DNA from: Hyphomicrobium sp.
GTDB lineage: Bacteria; Pseudomonadota; Alphaproteobacteria; Rhizobiales; Hyphomicrobiaceae
Direction of reading: 5' to 3'
Length of the DNA stretch: 64,000 bases
Assembly: GCA_003987725.1 (NCBI GenBank)
Contig: RXJH01000002.1
Span: 410,461 to 474,460, forward strand
Made by a program: the position numbers and the translations under genes. Positions within the stretch are counted from its first letter, which is position 1, and each line of letters begins with the position of its first letter. A model generated the notes under the pieces. The model was not told where the DNA came from and did not search any database. It was given only the letters and a program-made list of their open reading frames with translations. Positions 56,980-64,000 of the stretch are shown here, piece by piece.

Positions 56980-57192
56980 GGCCAATAGGCCCTCTTATCC
57001 TTGGATTTTGGCCCTGAATGGCCAAATAAAACAACTTGCCGCTGAGACGGCTGGGCAGCCGCCTCATATCTCCGTAAACGGGCATCAGCGTTATCGCGAC
57101 GTTTGGCCGTTGGGCCCGTCCGAGCACAAAGGCGACAAACCGTTCCCGAGCCCATATAAGCGGACGCAATCCGAGCGCCCGACGAGATCCTT

Positions 57193-59421
57193 ATGACCGA
57201 TACGACGACACGAAAGATCACGCCCGAGATCGTTGCCGAGCATGGCCTGAAGCCCGAAGAGTACGAGCGCCTGCTCGAAATCCTGGGCCGGGAGCCGCTG
57301 ATCTGCGAGCTGGGCATCTTCTCCGTCATGTGGAGCGAGCACTGCTCGTATAAATCCTCACGCGTCTGGCTGAAGACGCTGCCAACCTCCGGCCCGAAAG
57401 TGATCCAGGGTCCTGGCGAAAATGCCGGCGTCGTCGATCTCGGAGACGGGGACGCCGTCGTCTTCAAGATGGAAAGCCATAACCACCCCTCGTACATCGA
57501 GCCCTTCCAGGGGGCCGCGACCGGCGTCGGCGGCATCATGCGCGACGTCTTCACGATGGGTGCGCGGCCGGTAGCCAACATGAACGCGCTGCGCTTCGGC
57601 GCGCCGGACCATCCGAAAACGCGCCACCTCGTCGGCGGCGTCGTCGCCGGCATCGCCCACTACGGCAACTGCACGGGCGTCCCGACCATCGGCGGCGAAA
57701 CCAACTTCGACGAAGGCTACAACAACAACATCCTCGTCAACGCCATGTGCGTCGGCCTCGCGAAGACCGACAAGATCTTCTATTCCGCCGCCAAGGGCGT
57801 TGGCCTGCCGGTCGTCTATGTCGGCTCGAAAACGGGTCGCGACGGCATCCACGGCGCCACGATGGCCTCCGCCGAGTTCGACGAGAAGAGCGATGAGAAA
57901 CGCCCGACCGTCCAGGTCGGCGACCCCTTCACCGAAAAGCTTCTGATCGAAGCCTGCCTTGAACTCATGGCGACCGATTCCATCATCGCCATTCAGGACA
58001 TGGGCGCCGCCGGTCTCACGTCATCGACGTCGGAGATGGCGGACAAAGGCGGCGTCGGCATCGAACTCGATCTCGACCTCGTGCCCCAGCGTGAAACCGG
58101 CATGACCGCTTACGAGATGATGCTCTCGGAAAGCCAAGAGCGCATGCTGATGATCCTGAAGCCGGAACGGCGCGAAGAGGCGCAAGCCATCTTCACCAAA
58201 TGGGGTCTCGACTTCGCCGTCATCGGCCAGACGACCGATACCCAGCGCATGGTCATCAAGCACAAGGGCAAGATCGAAGCCGATCTTCCCGTGCCCGTGC
58301 TCGCGAACTCAGCGCCGATGTACAAGCGTCCGTACATTGAGCCGAAAAAGCCCTCGCAAATTCTGCCCGAATGGGTGCCCGCGCCGAACTCGCTCCTCGG
58401 CACGCTGAAGGACTTGATGGGCGGCCCTGCTCTCGCCTCCCGCCGCTGGATCTGGGAACAGTACGACCACATGGTCATGGGTGACACCGTCGGCCGTCCG
58501 GGCGGCGATGCCGGCGTCGTTCGCGTACACGGCACGCAGAAGGGCATCGCCGTCGCATGCGACGTGACACCCCGCTACGTCGCCGCCGATCCTGAGGAAG
58601 GCACGAAGCAGGCTGTCGTCGAAACCTGGCGCAACCTGACGGCCGTCGGCGCCGATCCCCTCGCGATCACCGACAACATGAACTTCGCCAATCCAGAGCG
58701 GCCCGAGATTATGGGCCAGTTCGTGGCGAGCGTGCGCGGCATGGGCGAAGCCTGCACCGCACTCGACTATCCCGTCGTCTCGGGGAACGTCTCGCTCTAC
58801 AACGAAACGAACGGCGTCGGCATTCCGCCCACCCCGGCGATCGGCGGCGTCGGCCTCGTGCCGGACTGGACGAAGATCGCCGACATTCGCCTGAAGAGCG
58901 AAGGCAACATGCTGATCGTGATCGGCCGCGAGGAAGGTCACCTCGGACAATCGCTCTACCAGCGCCACGCGACCGGCAAATTCGAAGGCGCGCCCCCGCC
59001 CGTCGATCTTCAAGATGAAATCAAGGCCGGACGCCTGATCCGCACACTGATCCGCGAAGGCCGCGCGCTGGCCGTGCACGATTGCTCGGACGGCGGCCTT
59101 CTCGTCGCCATCGCCGAGATGGCGCTCGCAGGCGGCGCGAACGGCGTCGGCGTCGAGCTCTACCCTTACGAAGGCAAGCTGCCCGCACACGCCATCTGGT
59201 TCGGCGAGGACCAGGGCCGCTACGTCGTCGAGGTGACGCCGCAGAAGGCGGAGGAAGTCCTGGAGCGCGCCCGCCTGCTCGAACTCCCTGCACGCATCGT
59301 CGGCCGCGTCGGCGGCCACGCCATTGCCCTCAAGGGCGAGAACGCGCTGCCGCTGTCCGAGCTTCGCGCCGCGCACGAAGGCTACATGCCGAAGCTGATG
59401 CAGGGAGAACTTGGCGCATAA
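57193..59421 (+). CDS. purL: FGAM synthase large subunit PurL
   Basis: The product is 742 aa, the short form that works with PurS and PurQ. ATP and FGAR binding blocks [23 protein letters not shown] and [11 protein letters not shown] are in the N-terminal half, and the second ATP-like half follows. ATGACC start at 57193. It lies 2.9 kb downstream of purQ. Confidence 0.98.
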   Translation: MTDTTTRKITPEIVAEHGLKPEEYERLLEILGREPLICELGIFSVMWSEHCSYKSSRVWLKTLPTSGPKVIQGPGENAGVVDLGDGDAVVFKMESHNHPSYIEPFQGAATGVGGIMRDVFTMGARPVANMNALRFGAPDHPKTRHLVGGVVAGIAHYGNCTGVPTIGGETNFDEGYNNNILVNAMCVGLAKTDKIFYSAAKGVGLPVVYVGSKTGRDGIHGATMASAEFDEKSDEKRPTVQVGDPFTEKLLIEACLELMATDSIIAIQDMGAAGLTSSTSEMADKGGVGIELDLDLVPQRETGMTAYEMMLSESQERMLMILKPERREEAQAIFTKWGLDFAVIGQTTDTQRMVIKHKGKIEADLPVPVLANSAPMYKRPYIEPKKPSQILPEWVPAPNSLLGTLKDLMGGPALASRRWIWEQYDHMVMGDTVGRPGGDAGVVRVHGTQKGIAVACDVTPRYVAADPEEGTKQAVVETWRNLTAVGADPLAITDNMNFANPERPEIMGQFVASVRGMGEACTALDYPVVSGNVSLYNETNGVGIPPTPAIGGVGLVPDWTKIADIRLKSEGNMLIVIGREEGHLGQSLYQRHATGKFEGAPPPVDLQDEIKAGRLIRTLIREGRALAVHDCSDGGLLVAIAEMALAGGANGVGVELYPYEGKLPAHAIWFGEDQGRYVVEVTPQKAEEVLERARLLELPARIVGRVGGHAIALKGENALPLSELRAAHEGYMPKLMQGELGA

Positions 59422-59528
59422 CGGCGTTTAGACAGGCTGGCCATTTACCAGGCGCCTGGGTGTTCTTTGCGAGCATGTGATGCGGTGGTAAGCATTCCCG
59501 GCACTCACAGCGAAAAAGGCGGTTTTCA

Positions 59529-59756
59529 ATGGCGAGCGAGAGCAATCCGCAATCCGCACAGGAATTGAGCGAGATCAAAGGGGCGCTCGACGTCCTTTTC
59601 ACCTTGCGCGAGGAATTCGCGACCTGGGTCGAGGAAGCGCAGAACGAGGATCGCAAGGAAGAACTCGACAACGTCTACCAGCACGTCCTGGCGATGGAGG
59701 CGGAATATCACCGCCGGCTCGAGGCAGCCCTGAATAAAGCCAAGCCGACCGTTTAG
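59529..59756 (+). CDS. Small helical acidic protein of unknown function
   Basis: The product is 75 aa, highly charged helices (SEIKGALDVLFTLREEF, VYQHVLAMEAEYHRRLE), no signal peptide. Looks like a coiled-coil dimer. No family recognised. Confidence 0.6.
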   Translation: MASESNPQSAQELSEIKGALDVLFTLREEFATWVEEAQNEDRKEELDNVYQHVLAMEAEYHRRLEAALNKAKPTV

Positions 59757-59839
59757 CGCTGAGCTTTCAATTGCGGATGTCTCGAGGGCGCCGGACTGCA
59801 AACAAGAGCCATTCCGACCGGCATCAAGAAAGAAACCGA

Positions 59840-60298
59840 ATGCGACTCCTGCTCATTCCAAAAATCACGACTCTCGCCGTCGCTCTTGCCGCCTCTCTGG
59901 CATTCGCGGCTATTCCACCGGCAATCGCCGAAACCCAAGGATCACAGATGACCACCACACCGTCCGGCCTCCAATACGAAGACACTCAAGTCGGCACCGG
60001 CGAGACGCCCGAGACCGGCCAGATCTGCGTGATGCACTACACCGGCTGGCTCTATCAGGACGGCAAGAAGGGCAACAAGTTCGATTCCTCGGTCGACCGC
60101 GGAAGTCCGTTCGAATTCCCCATCGGCACCGGACGCGTCATCAAGGGCTGGGACGAAGGCGTCGCGTCGATGAAGGTCGGCGGCAAGCGCACGCTGATCA
60201 TTCCGCCCGCATTGGGATATGGCGCACGCGGCGCCGGCGGCGTCATCCCGCCGAATGCCACGCTGCTGTTCGAAGTCGAATTGCTCGGTCTGAAATAG
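59840..60298 (+). CDS. Secreted FKBP-type peptidyl-prolyl isomerase
   Basis: ATG at 59840 (MRLLLIPKITT) gives 152 aa. A signal peptide of about 30 residues, then the FKBP domain: YTGWLYQDGKKGNKFDSS, FEFPIGTGRVIKGWDEG, LGYGARGAGGVIPPNATL. It helps fold periplasmic proteins. Confidence 0.94.
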   Translation: MRLLLIPKITTLAVALAASLAFAAIPPAIAETQGSQMTTTPSGLQYEDTQVGTGETPETGQICVMHYTGWLYQDGKKGNKFDSSVDRGSPFEFPIGTGRVIKGWDEGVASMKVGGKRTLIIPPALGYGARGAGGVIPPNATLLFEVELLGLK

Positions 60299-60308
60299 AC
60301 AGGCCCCT

Positions 60309-60451
60309 CGTCATCCTCGAACGCGTGAGCGCAGCGATGCGCGTCCGGGGATCCAGCGTAAGAATCGTCGAAGACGCAATATCGGGCCTTCGGCACATTT
60401 GACGCTGGATCCCCGAACAGTCTCGCGATGCTCGACCTTTCGAGGATGACG
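60309..60451. repeat. Long inverted-repeat intergenic element
   Basis: CGTCATCCTCGAA at the left and its complement at the right, with a second inner pair (GGGGATCCAGCGT and complement). The whole can fold into one long branched hairpin of about 143 bp. It resembles a small palindromic element (MITE or REP class). It could end the FKBP and GT transcripts. Confidence 0.8.
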
Positions 60452-60471
60452 AATGTGCCCGGCCCCAGCGA

Positions 60472-61257
60472 TCAAACCGGCGCGAGCTGCCCGTAACCTT
60501 GATAGCTCGCAAACTTCGCGATCGTCTCCGTCAGGTCCCTGCACCGCGGCCGATGATAGCGATCGATATTGCCGAGATATTTTTCGCGCGTGACCGTGTT
60601 GGGATGCTCGGCGCCGTGGGTTGCGATTTCCTCCGGGCTCATCTTGGTCTTGATCTGAAGCTTCCGCGCGATGCCGTCCTCGTTGAGCACGGAATATCCG
60701 TAATAGAAAATCGCCAGGTCATCGAGCGTCGGACTCTGATACCAGTGCCGCCCGCCCCGCTCCGGATAGCGCTGCCCGAAATTGTGCAGGCTGCGGCTCG
60801 CCCTGAGGCCGAGATTTAGTTTCCTGAACGCTTTGCTGTCGTCCTCGTAATAGCCGAAGGTTGCCTGCTCGTGCAGCGGCCGTCCATACGATGGCGGCGG
60901 ACCGTTCATCGGATCCACGAAAACGTAGTTCCCGATGAAATGCCGCGTCGGCGCGATCACTTTGTCCAGCTGCTGAAAATTTCCGTACAGAAATTCCGTC
61001 ACGTTGAGCGCCATGCGCCACGACCGGCATGTCCGCTCGTAATCCTCGACTTCGCGATCGATGTTGGCGCTGTCGAAATAGGCATTACGCGTCATGTGGA
61101 TTTCCCAGTCGGGACAGAACTGCTTGATGATGTCCCGGCTGGCGTCGGTGGAATTATAGTCGATCATGATGCCATGATCGAAAACACGGCGGTGGTGATC
61201 GAGCCACCACGGCAGCATGTATTCCTCATTGAAGAAGTGGCAGATGACCGTCCGCAT
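60472..61257 (-). CDS. Glycosyltransferase-2-like protein
   Basis: ATG at 61257 (MRTVICHFFNEEYML) gives 261 aa. Start resembles GT2_4-type proteins (FFNEEYMLPWWLDHH, MIDYNSTDAS). No clear DXD. Likely a sugar transfer or related enzyme in cell-surface synthesis. The end is unlike known families. Confidence 0.7.
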   Translation of the reverse strand: MRTVICHFFNEEYMLPWWLDHHRRVFDHGIMIDYNSTDASRDIIKQFCPDWEIHMTRNAYFDSANIDREVEDYERTCRSWRMALNVTEFLYGNFQQLDKVIAPTRHFIGNYVFVDPMNGPPPSYGRPLHEQATFGYYEDDSKAFRKLNLGLRASRSLHNFGQRYPERGGRHWYQSPTLDDLAIFYYGYSVLNEDGIARKLQIKTKMSPEEIATHGAEHPNTVTREKYLGNIDRYHRPRCRDLTETIAKFASYQGYGQLAPV

Positions 61258-61404
61258 TGTGCCCCCTGCGATGAAGCCGCTTCGCACGCGCCTCGCTTTT
61301 GCTCACTCCAATGACGATTGATCCCGGGTTTTAAGTTGATTCGGCAAGTCACCAAAAGGCGGCGCCCAAAGTCTCCGCCGAAATCGCGGGCATGGAGACG
61401 AAAT

Positions 61405-61671
61405 CTAGGCTGCCCGCCGCCGCTTTCCGCGATACCGGTAGATCAACCCGGGCAGCACGATGAACTCCCCTTCCCTCAATGCATCCTCGTCGAATTGCCC
61501 GTCACCGCGGCGGGGCGCGACACCGGTGTAGACGAGGAGACGCCCGAACTCGTCGCGAACGAATTCAAAAAAATCTCTTCCGTCAAACCGGCCAATGGCG
61601 CGTCCCTCAGGCATCGTGTTGTGAAGAATGGAATATTCGAGAATTTGCGCGCGGCGAGTGCTGGCAAGCAT
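61405..61671 (-). CDS. Small protein of unknown function
   Basis: ATG at 61671 gives 88 aa, mixed alpha/beta with Phe/Arg-rich sequence (GRFDGRDFFEFVRDEFGR) and a basic end. No family recognised. Confidence 0.6.
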   Translation of the reverse strand: MLASTRRAQILEYSILHNTMPEGRAIGRFDGRDFFEFVRDEFGRLLVYTGVAPRRGDGQFDEDALREGEFIVLPGLIYRYRGKRRRAA

Positions 61672-61693
61672 GAGCGATGTCCCGTTCCGAAGG

Positions 61694-62005
61694 CTATTTC
61701 TGACCGCCAAGCTCTTGCGGCGGCGCGCCCTTGAAAGGCATAGCCCGGCGCCTCGACAGCTCGTCATAACAGGCGAGCCGCGCTGTTTCCGACTCGACCG
61801 TCGCGCAATCGTGAAGCTCCGATGGCCCCGACGGCCGATTGCTGACGGCCAACAAGGCGATTCCTGTTCCCGCCAGCAATGCGATCAGGATCGCGAAGAT
61901 GAGCGCAGCTTGTCTGTTCTCGCGCTCTTTCTTCCTATCGAATTCCTCTGCTTCGAGATCGAAGTGTTTGGGAAAATCGGCATCTTTTCGAAAATCAAAG
62001 GACAT
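61694..62005 (-). CDS. Small membrane protein with a CYD-type motif
   Basis: ATG at 62005 (MSFDFRKDADF) gives 103 aa. One membrane helix near residues 34-55, then a periplasmic tail with a DCATVESETARLACYDELSRR segment, a Cys pair common in bacterial envelope proteins such as VasI-type proteins. Function unknown. Confidence 0.65.
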   Translation of the reverse strand: MSFDFRKDADFPKHFDLEAEEFDRKKERENRQAALIFAILIALLAGTGIALLAVSNRPSGPSELHDCATVESETARLACYDELSRRRAMPFKGAPPQELGGQK

Positions 62006-62262
62006 AGTCGTTAATCGCTTTGCAGCACATCGCACTTGCAACGTAAGAGATCACGCATAAAAATTCGACTGAGGCACTCGCGCGAAAATATAAGCATCCC
62101 ATAAACACTTGGCGCGAGCTGGCCAAATTACCGATGTCCGATAGCCATTATCGACAGAGAGCCGATGAGGCCCTCGATCGTCCGCCCACATCGCAAAAAA
62201 GGAGCGGAAGCGATGCGATCGCCTCCCTCCTTCAGCCGCATACAAAGAAAACTTTCTTCACA

Positions 62263-62559
62263 TCATTTGGTTGCACCGGGATTCTGATCCATTTCAGTGC
62301 GCGACAGAGAGCCATCATCCGGCTTCGCGTTTGGCATTGCCGTAGAGCCCGTCTTATCGCTGTTGACGCCCGGCTGTTCCTGCATCTGCTTTTCCGAAAG
62401 GCTGCCTGAATTCGGCTTTGCCGTCGGCGTGGCCGTTGAGCCGCTGCCCGAAACGCCCGGATGATCTTTCATCGCCTTTGACGTTATGCCGCTGTCGTCG
62501 GCGAATGCGAATGACGACGACAAGGCAAGCACTATCGCTGCCAGAAATGGCTTCTGCAT
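62263..62559 (-). CDS. Small secreted repeat protein
   Basis: ATG at 62559 (MQKPFLAAIVLAL), preceded by GGAGAAG, gives 98 aa. A signal peptide (cut after FAFA), then two imperfect repeats of about 33 residues with a PGV turn, STA-x-P-x-AKP and GSLS, and a partial third. Hydrophilic and probably disordered. It looks like a stress-type protein, which is inference. Confidence 0.7.
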   Translation of the reverse strand: MQKPFLAAIVLALSSSFAFADDSGITSKAMKDHPGVSGSGSTATPTAKPNSGSLSEKQMQEQPGVNSDKTGSTAMPNAKPDDGSLSRTEMDQNPGATK

Positions 62560-62864
62560 CGGAAACTTCTCCTGTTTTGAAAGGCTTATTCTCACTTCGA
62601 CGCGAAATCGCGGGCCCTGCGCAAGCAGTGCGACCGGACGACGCTTCTATAGGCGCCGGTGTTTTTCGATCTCACACGATCCGTTACGGTGGGCTTTAGA
62701 AGTTCGTTTCATGCCCTGCCGGAAATTTCTGGCGGTCAGGCAAAAAATCCGGGAGCGGGTGCTCCCAAACGGGCTGTCCCCTACGGAACATCGTTCCCGG
62801 GAAGCTTGGTGCACAAATCCCCGGAGCTGAAACAAACCTGATCTTTCACCACAAGGACAGTGTC
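62560..62864. other. Intergenic region between small secreted protein and DUF2147 gene
   Basis: About 305 bp between divergent genes, no ORF with convincing codon use. The DUF2147 gene has a CACAAGGACAGTGTC ribosome-binding region. Promoters unassigned. Confidence 0.45.
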
Positions 62865-63695
62865 ATGCGCGCAGTGAAATACATCGCATCGGCGTTCGTC
62901 GCCCTGGTAGCACCAGCAGTCGTCGGGAGCGCATCAGCCGCGACCGATCCGATCGGTATCTGGCTGAACGACACGGGCCGCGGCGCCGTCGAAATCAAGC
63001 AATGCGGCGATACGCTGTGTGGCAACGTCGTTTGGGTGAAGTCGGAATCGGATGCGGACGGATGCGGCAAGCAAATCATGGGCGATGTCGCACCTGTCGG
63101 CGGCGGCCGCTGGGATAATGGCTGGATCTACTCGCCGGAACGCGGCCGCAAGTACGACGTCGAGCTGACGCCACTCGCCAACGGCAACCTCAAAGTCGTC
63201 GGTTACGCCGGCATGAAATTTCTGTCGAAGACGATGATCTGGAAGCCCGCGCCGCATGATCTGCAGCTTTGCGGTCAGACGGACGCGAAGGCCGATACGC
63301 CCGCAACCAAGAAATCCGATGACGTAACCGCCGCTGTCGTTCCACCGCCCGCGGCGCCTGCTGCGGCGAAACCCGACTCCTCCAGCTTGCCGCCCGCCGC
63401 AACGAAGGAAGCGAGTGCGGAACCCGCAACCGCGGCGCCTGCCCAAGACACGAAGAAGGCGGATGAAGCGAAAGCACCCGCGCCTGCACCGTCCTCGGAA
63501 TCGCCCGGTGACACTGCAAAGAACGGCGACACCGCCAACGAAGATGCAAAAGGCAACGACAACGACATCGCCGGCCAGCTCGGCAAGATCAAGATCGGCG
63601 ACGTGTCATTGGACAAGGTCCTGACACGGACCAAATCCGGCAAGTGCAAGCTCGATCTTCCCTGGGTGAAGGTCACCATCGATTGCGAGCAGTAA
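62865..63695 (+). CDS. DUF2147-type secreted protein with Ala/Pro-rich linker
   Basis: The product is 276 aa. A signal peptide of about 26 residues, a DUF2147-like lipocalin fold (GIWLNDTGRGAVEIKQCG, GYAGMKFLSKTMIW; about residues 30-135), a low-complexity Ala/Pro/Lys linker, and a C-terminal part (KCKLDLPWVKVTIDC). Probably a periplasmic or surface protein. Function unknown. Confidence 0.85.
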   Translation: MRAVKYIASAFVALVAPAVVGSASAATDPIGIWLNDTGRGAVEIKQCGDTLCGNVVWVKSESDADGCGKQIMGDVAPVGGGRWDNGWIYSPERGRKYDVELTPLANGNLKVVGYAGMKFLSKTMIWKPAPHDLQLCGQTDAKADTPATKKSDDVTAAVVPPPAAPAAAKPDSSSLPPAATKEASAEPATAAPAQDTKKADEAKAPAPAPSSESPGDTAKNGDTANEDAKGNDNDIAGQLGKIKIGDVSLDKVLTRTKSGKCKLDLPWVKVTIDCEQ

Positions 63696-63737
63696 AAGCT
63701 CGCGCTAGCCGAGGCGTTCCCCCCTCCTCGGCCAATG

Positions 63738-63771
63738 AAACACCCGCTGCGGCTGCCCGCAGCGGGTGTTT
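63738..63771 (+). terminator. Terminator of the DUF2147 gene
   Basis: A 15-bp perfect stem AAACACCCGCTGCGG with its complement and 4-nt loop, 43 bp after the stop. The U tract is short. Confidence 0.75.
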
Positions 63772-63784
63772 CCGTCATCGCGCA

Positions 63785-63819
63785 CAAAAAAACACGGCGG
63801 CAGATGTACTGCCGCCGTG
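63785..63819 (-). terminator. Terminator of pqqA
   Basis: On the minus strand a 10-bp stem CACGGCGGCA with its complement is followed by TTTTTTT. It lies 27 bp past the pqqA stop codon and closes the transcript. Confidence 0.9.
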
Positions 63820-63845
63820 CTTGAATTCAAATCGGAAGTATCGAC

Positions 63846-63935
63846 TTAGATGAGGTCGATCTCAGCCGGAAGGTACGACGTAACTTCCAGGCCGACTTCC
63901 TGCTCGCGAACTGCGGGCTTGGTCCAGGTCTTCAT
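63846..63935 (-). CDS. pqqA: PQQ precursor peptide PqqA
   Basis: A 29-aa ORF with ATG at 63935 and GGAGG just upstream (GGAGGACACC). It starts MKTWTKPAV and carries E17 and Y21 in E-V-T-S-Y, the Glu/Tyr pair joined to make pyrroloquinoline quinone. PQQ is the cofactor of methanol and other periplasmic dehydrogenases. It is followed by its own terminator rather than pqqB. The upstream neighbour lies beyond the window. Confidence 0.97.
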   Translation of the reverse strand: MKTWTKPAVREQEVGLEVTSYLPAEIDLI

Positions 63936-64000
63936 GGTGTCCTCCATTAGACTTCGAGAACTTGAGGTCCTCAGTACAATAAAACATAGCTACGCACCTT

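Overview
The window reads as chromosome of an alphaproteobacterium of the Hyphomicrobiales, most likely a methylotroph close to Hyphomicrobium. This is inferred from high G+C, a standalone pqqA, a pseudoazurin, meaB, the zeta-type ATPase inhibitor and the mreBCD-mrdA-rodA gene order. I could not run a database search, so the genus is a guess.

Positions 35-9989 look like a 9.9-kb genomic island. A 48-bp copy of the 3' part of a tRNA-Lys(CUU) gene lies at 35-82, and the intact tRNA gene lies at 9944-10019. No integrase is visible between them. The island carries an FHA-domain membrane protein paired with a secreted trypsin-like protease (250-2579), a histidine kinase/NtrC-type regulator pair (3146-5979), and a consensus sigma-54 promoter (6027-6042). 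The promoter drives a five-gene run: a periplasmic two-repeat protein, an MFS transporter, a DUF486 membrane protein, a DUF2852-like protein and a His-rich protein. A small monooxygenase-like protein precedes the tRNA.

Positions 10214-15692 hold the rod-shape operon mreB-mreC-mreD-mrdA-rodA (minus strand). Positions 15912-29338 hold branched-chain amino-acid genes (leuA with a possible leader peptide and hairpin, ilvC, ilvN, ilvB) mixed with a cytochrome b561, PhzF, NUDIX, lipoprotein, LysE exporter, GST, miaA and an OprB porin. Positions 29584-43324 hold a membrane protein, pseudoazurin, an Atm1-type ABC exporter, a LysM coiled-coil protein, a LOG-family protein, an OafA-type acyltransferase, meaB, corA, an amino-acid permease and a CDGSH protein.

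Positions 43752-59421 hold purine synthesis genes purB, purC, purS, purQ and purL, all on the plus strand but interrupted. The interruptions include a cell-envelope operon (two PAP2 phosphatases, a GT2-GtrA protein and a GT39 protein), a DUF892 protein, an RBBP9-type hydrolase, the ATPase inhibitor, small secreted proteins and a tandem DUF305 pair. Positions 59529-63935 hold a secreted FKBP isomerase, a glycosyltransferase, several small proteins, a DUF2147 protein and an orphan pqqA with its own terminator.

Most promising for follow-up are the sigma-54 module on the island, a palindrome shared by the two-component operon and the DUF305 gene, the FHA/protease pair, the leuA leader region, the miaA ribosome-binding site buried in a terminator, and the orphan pqqA.
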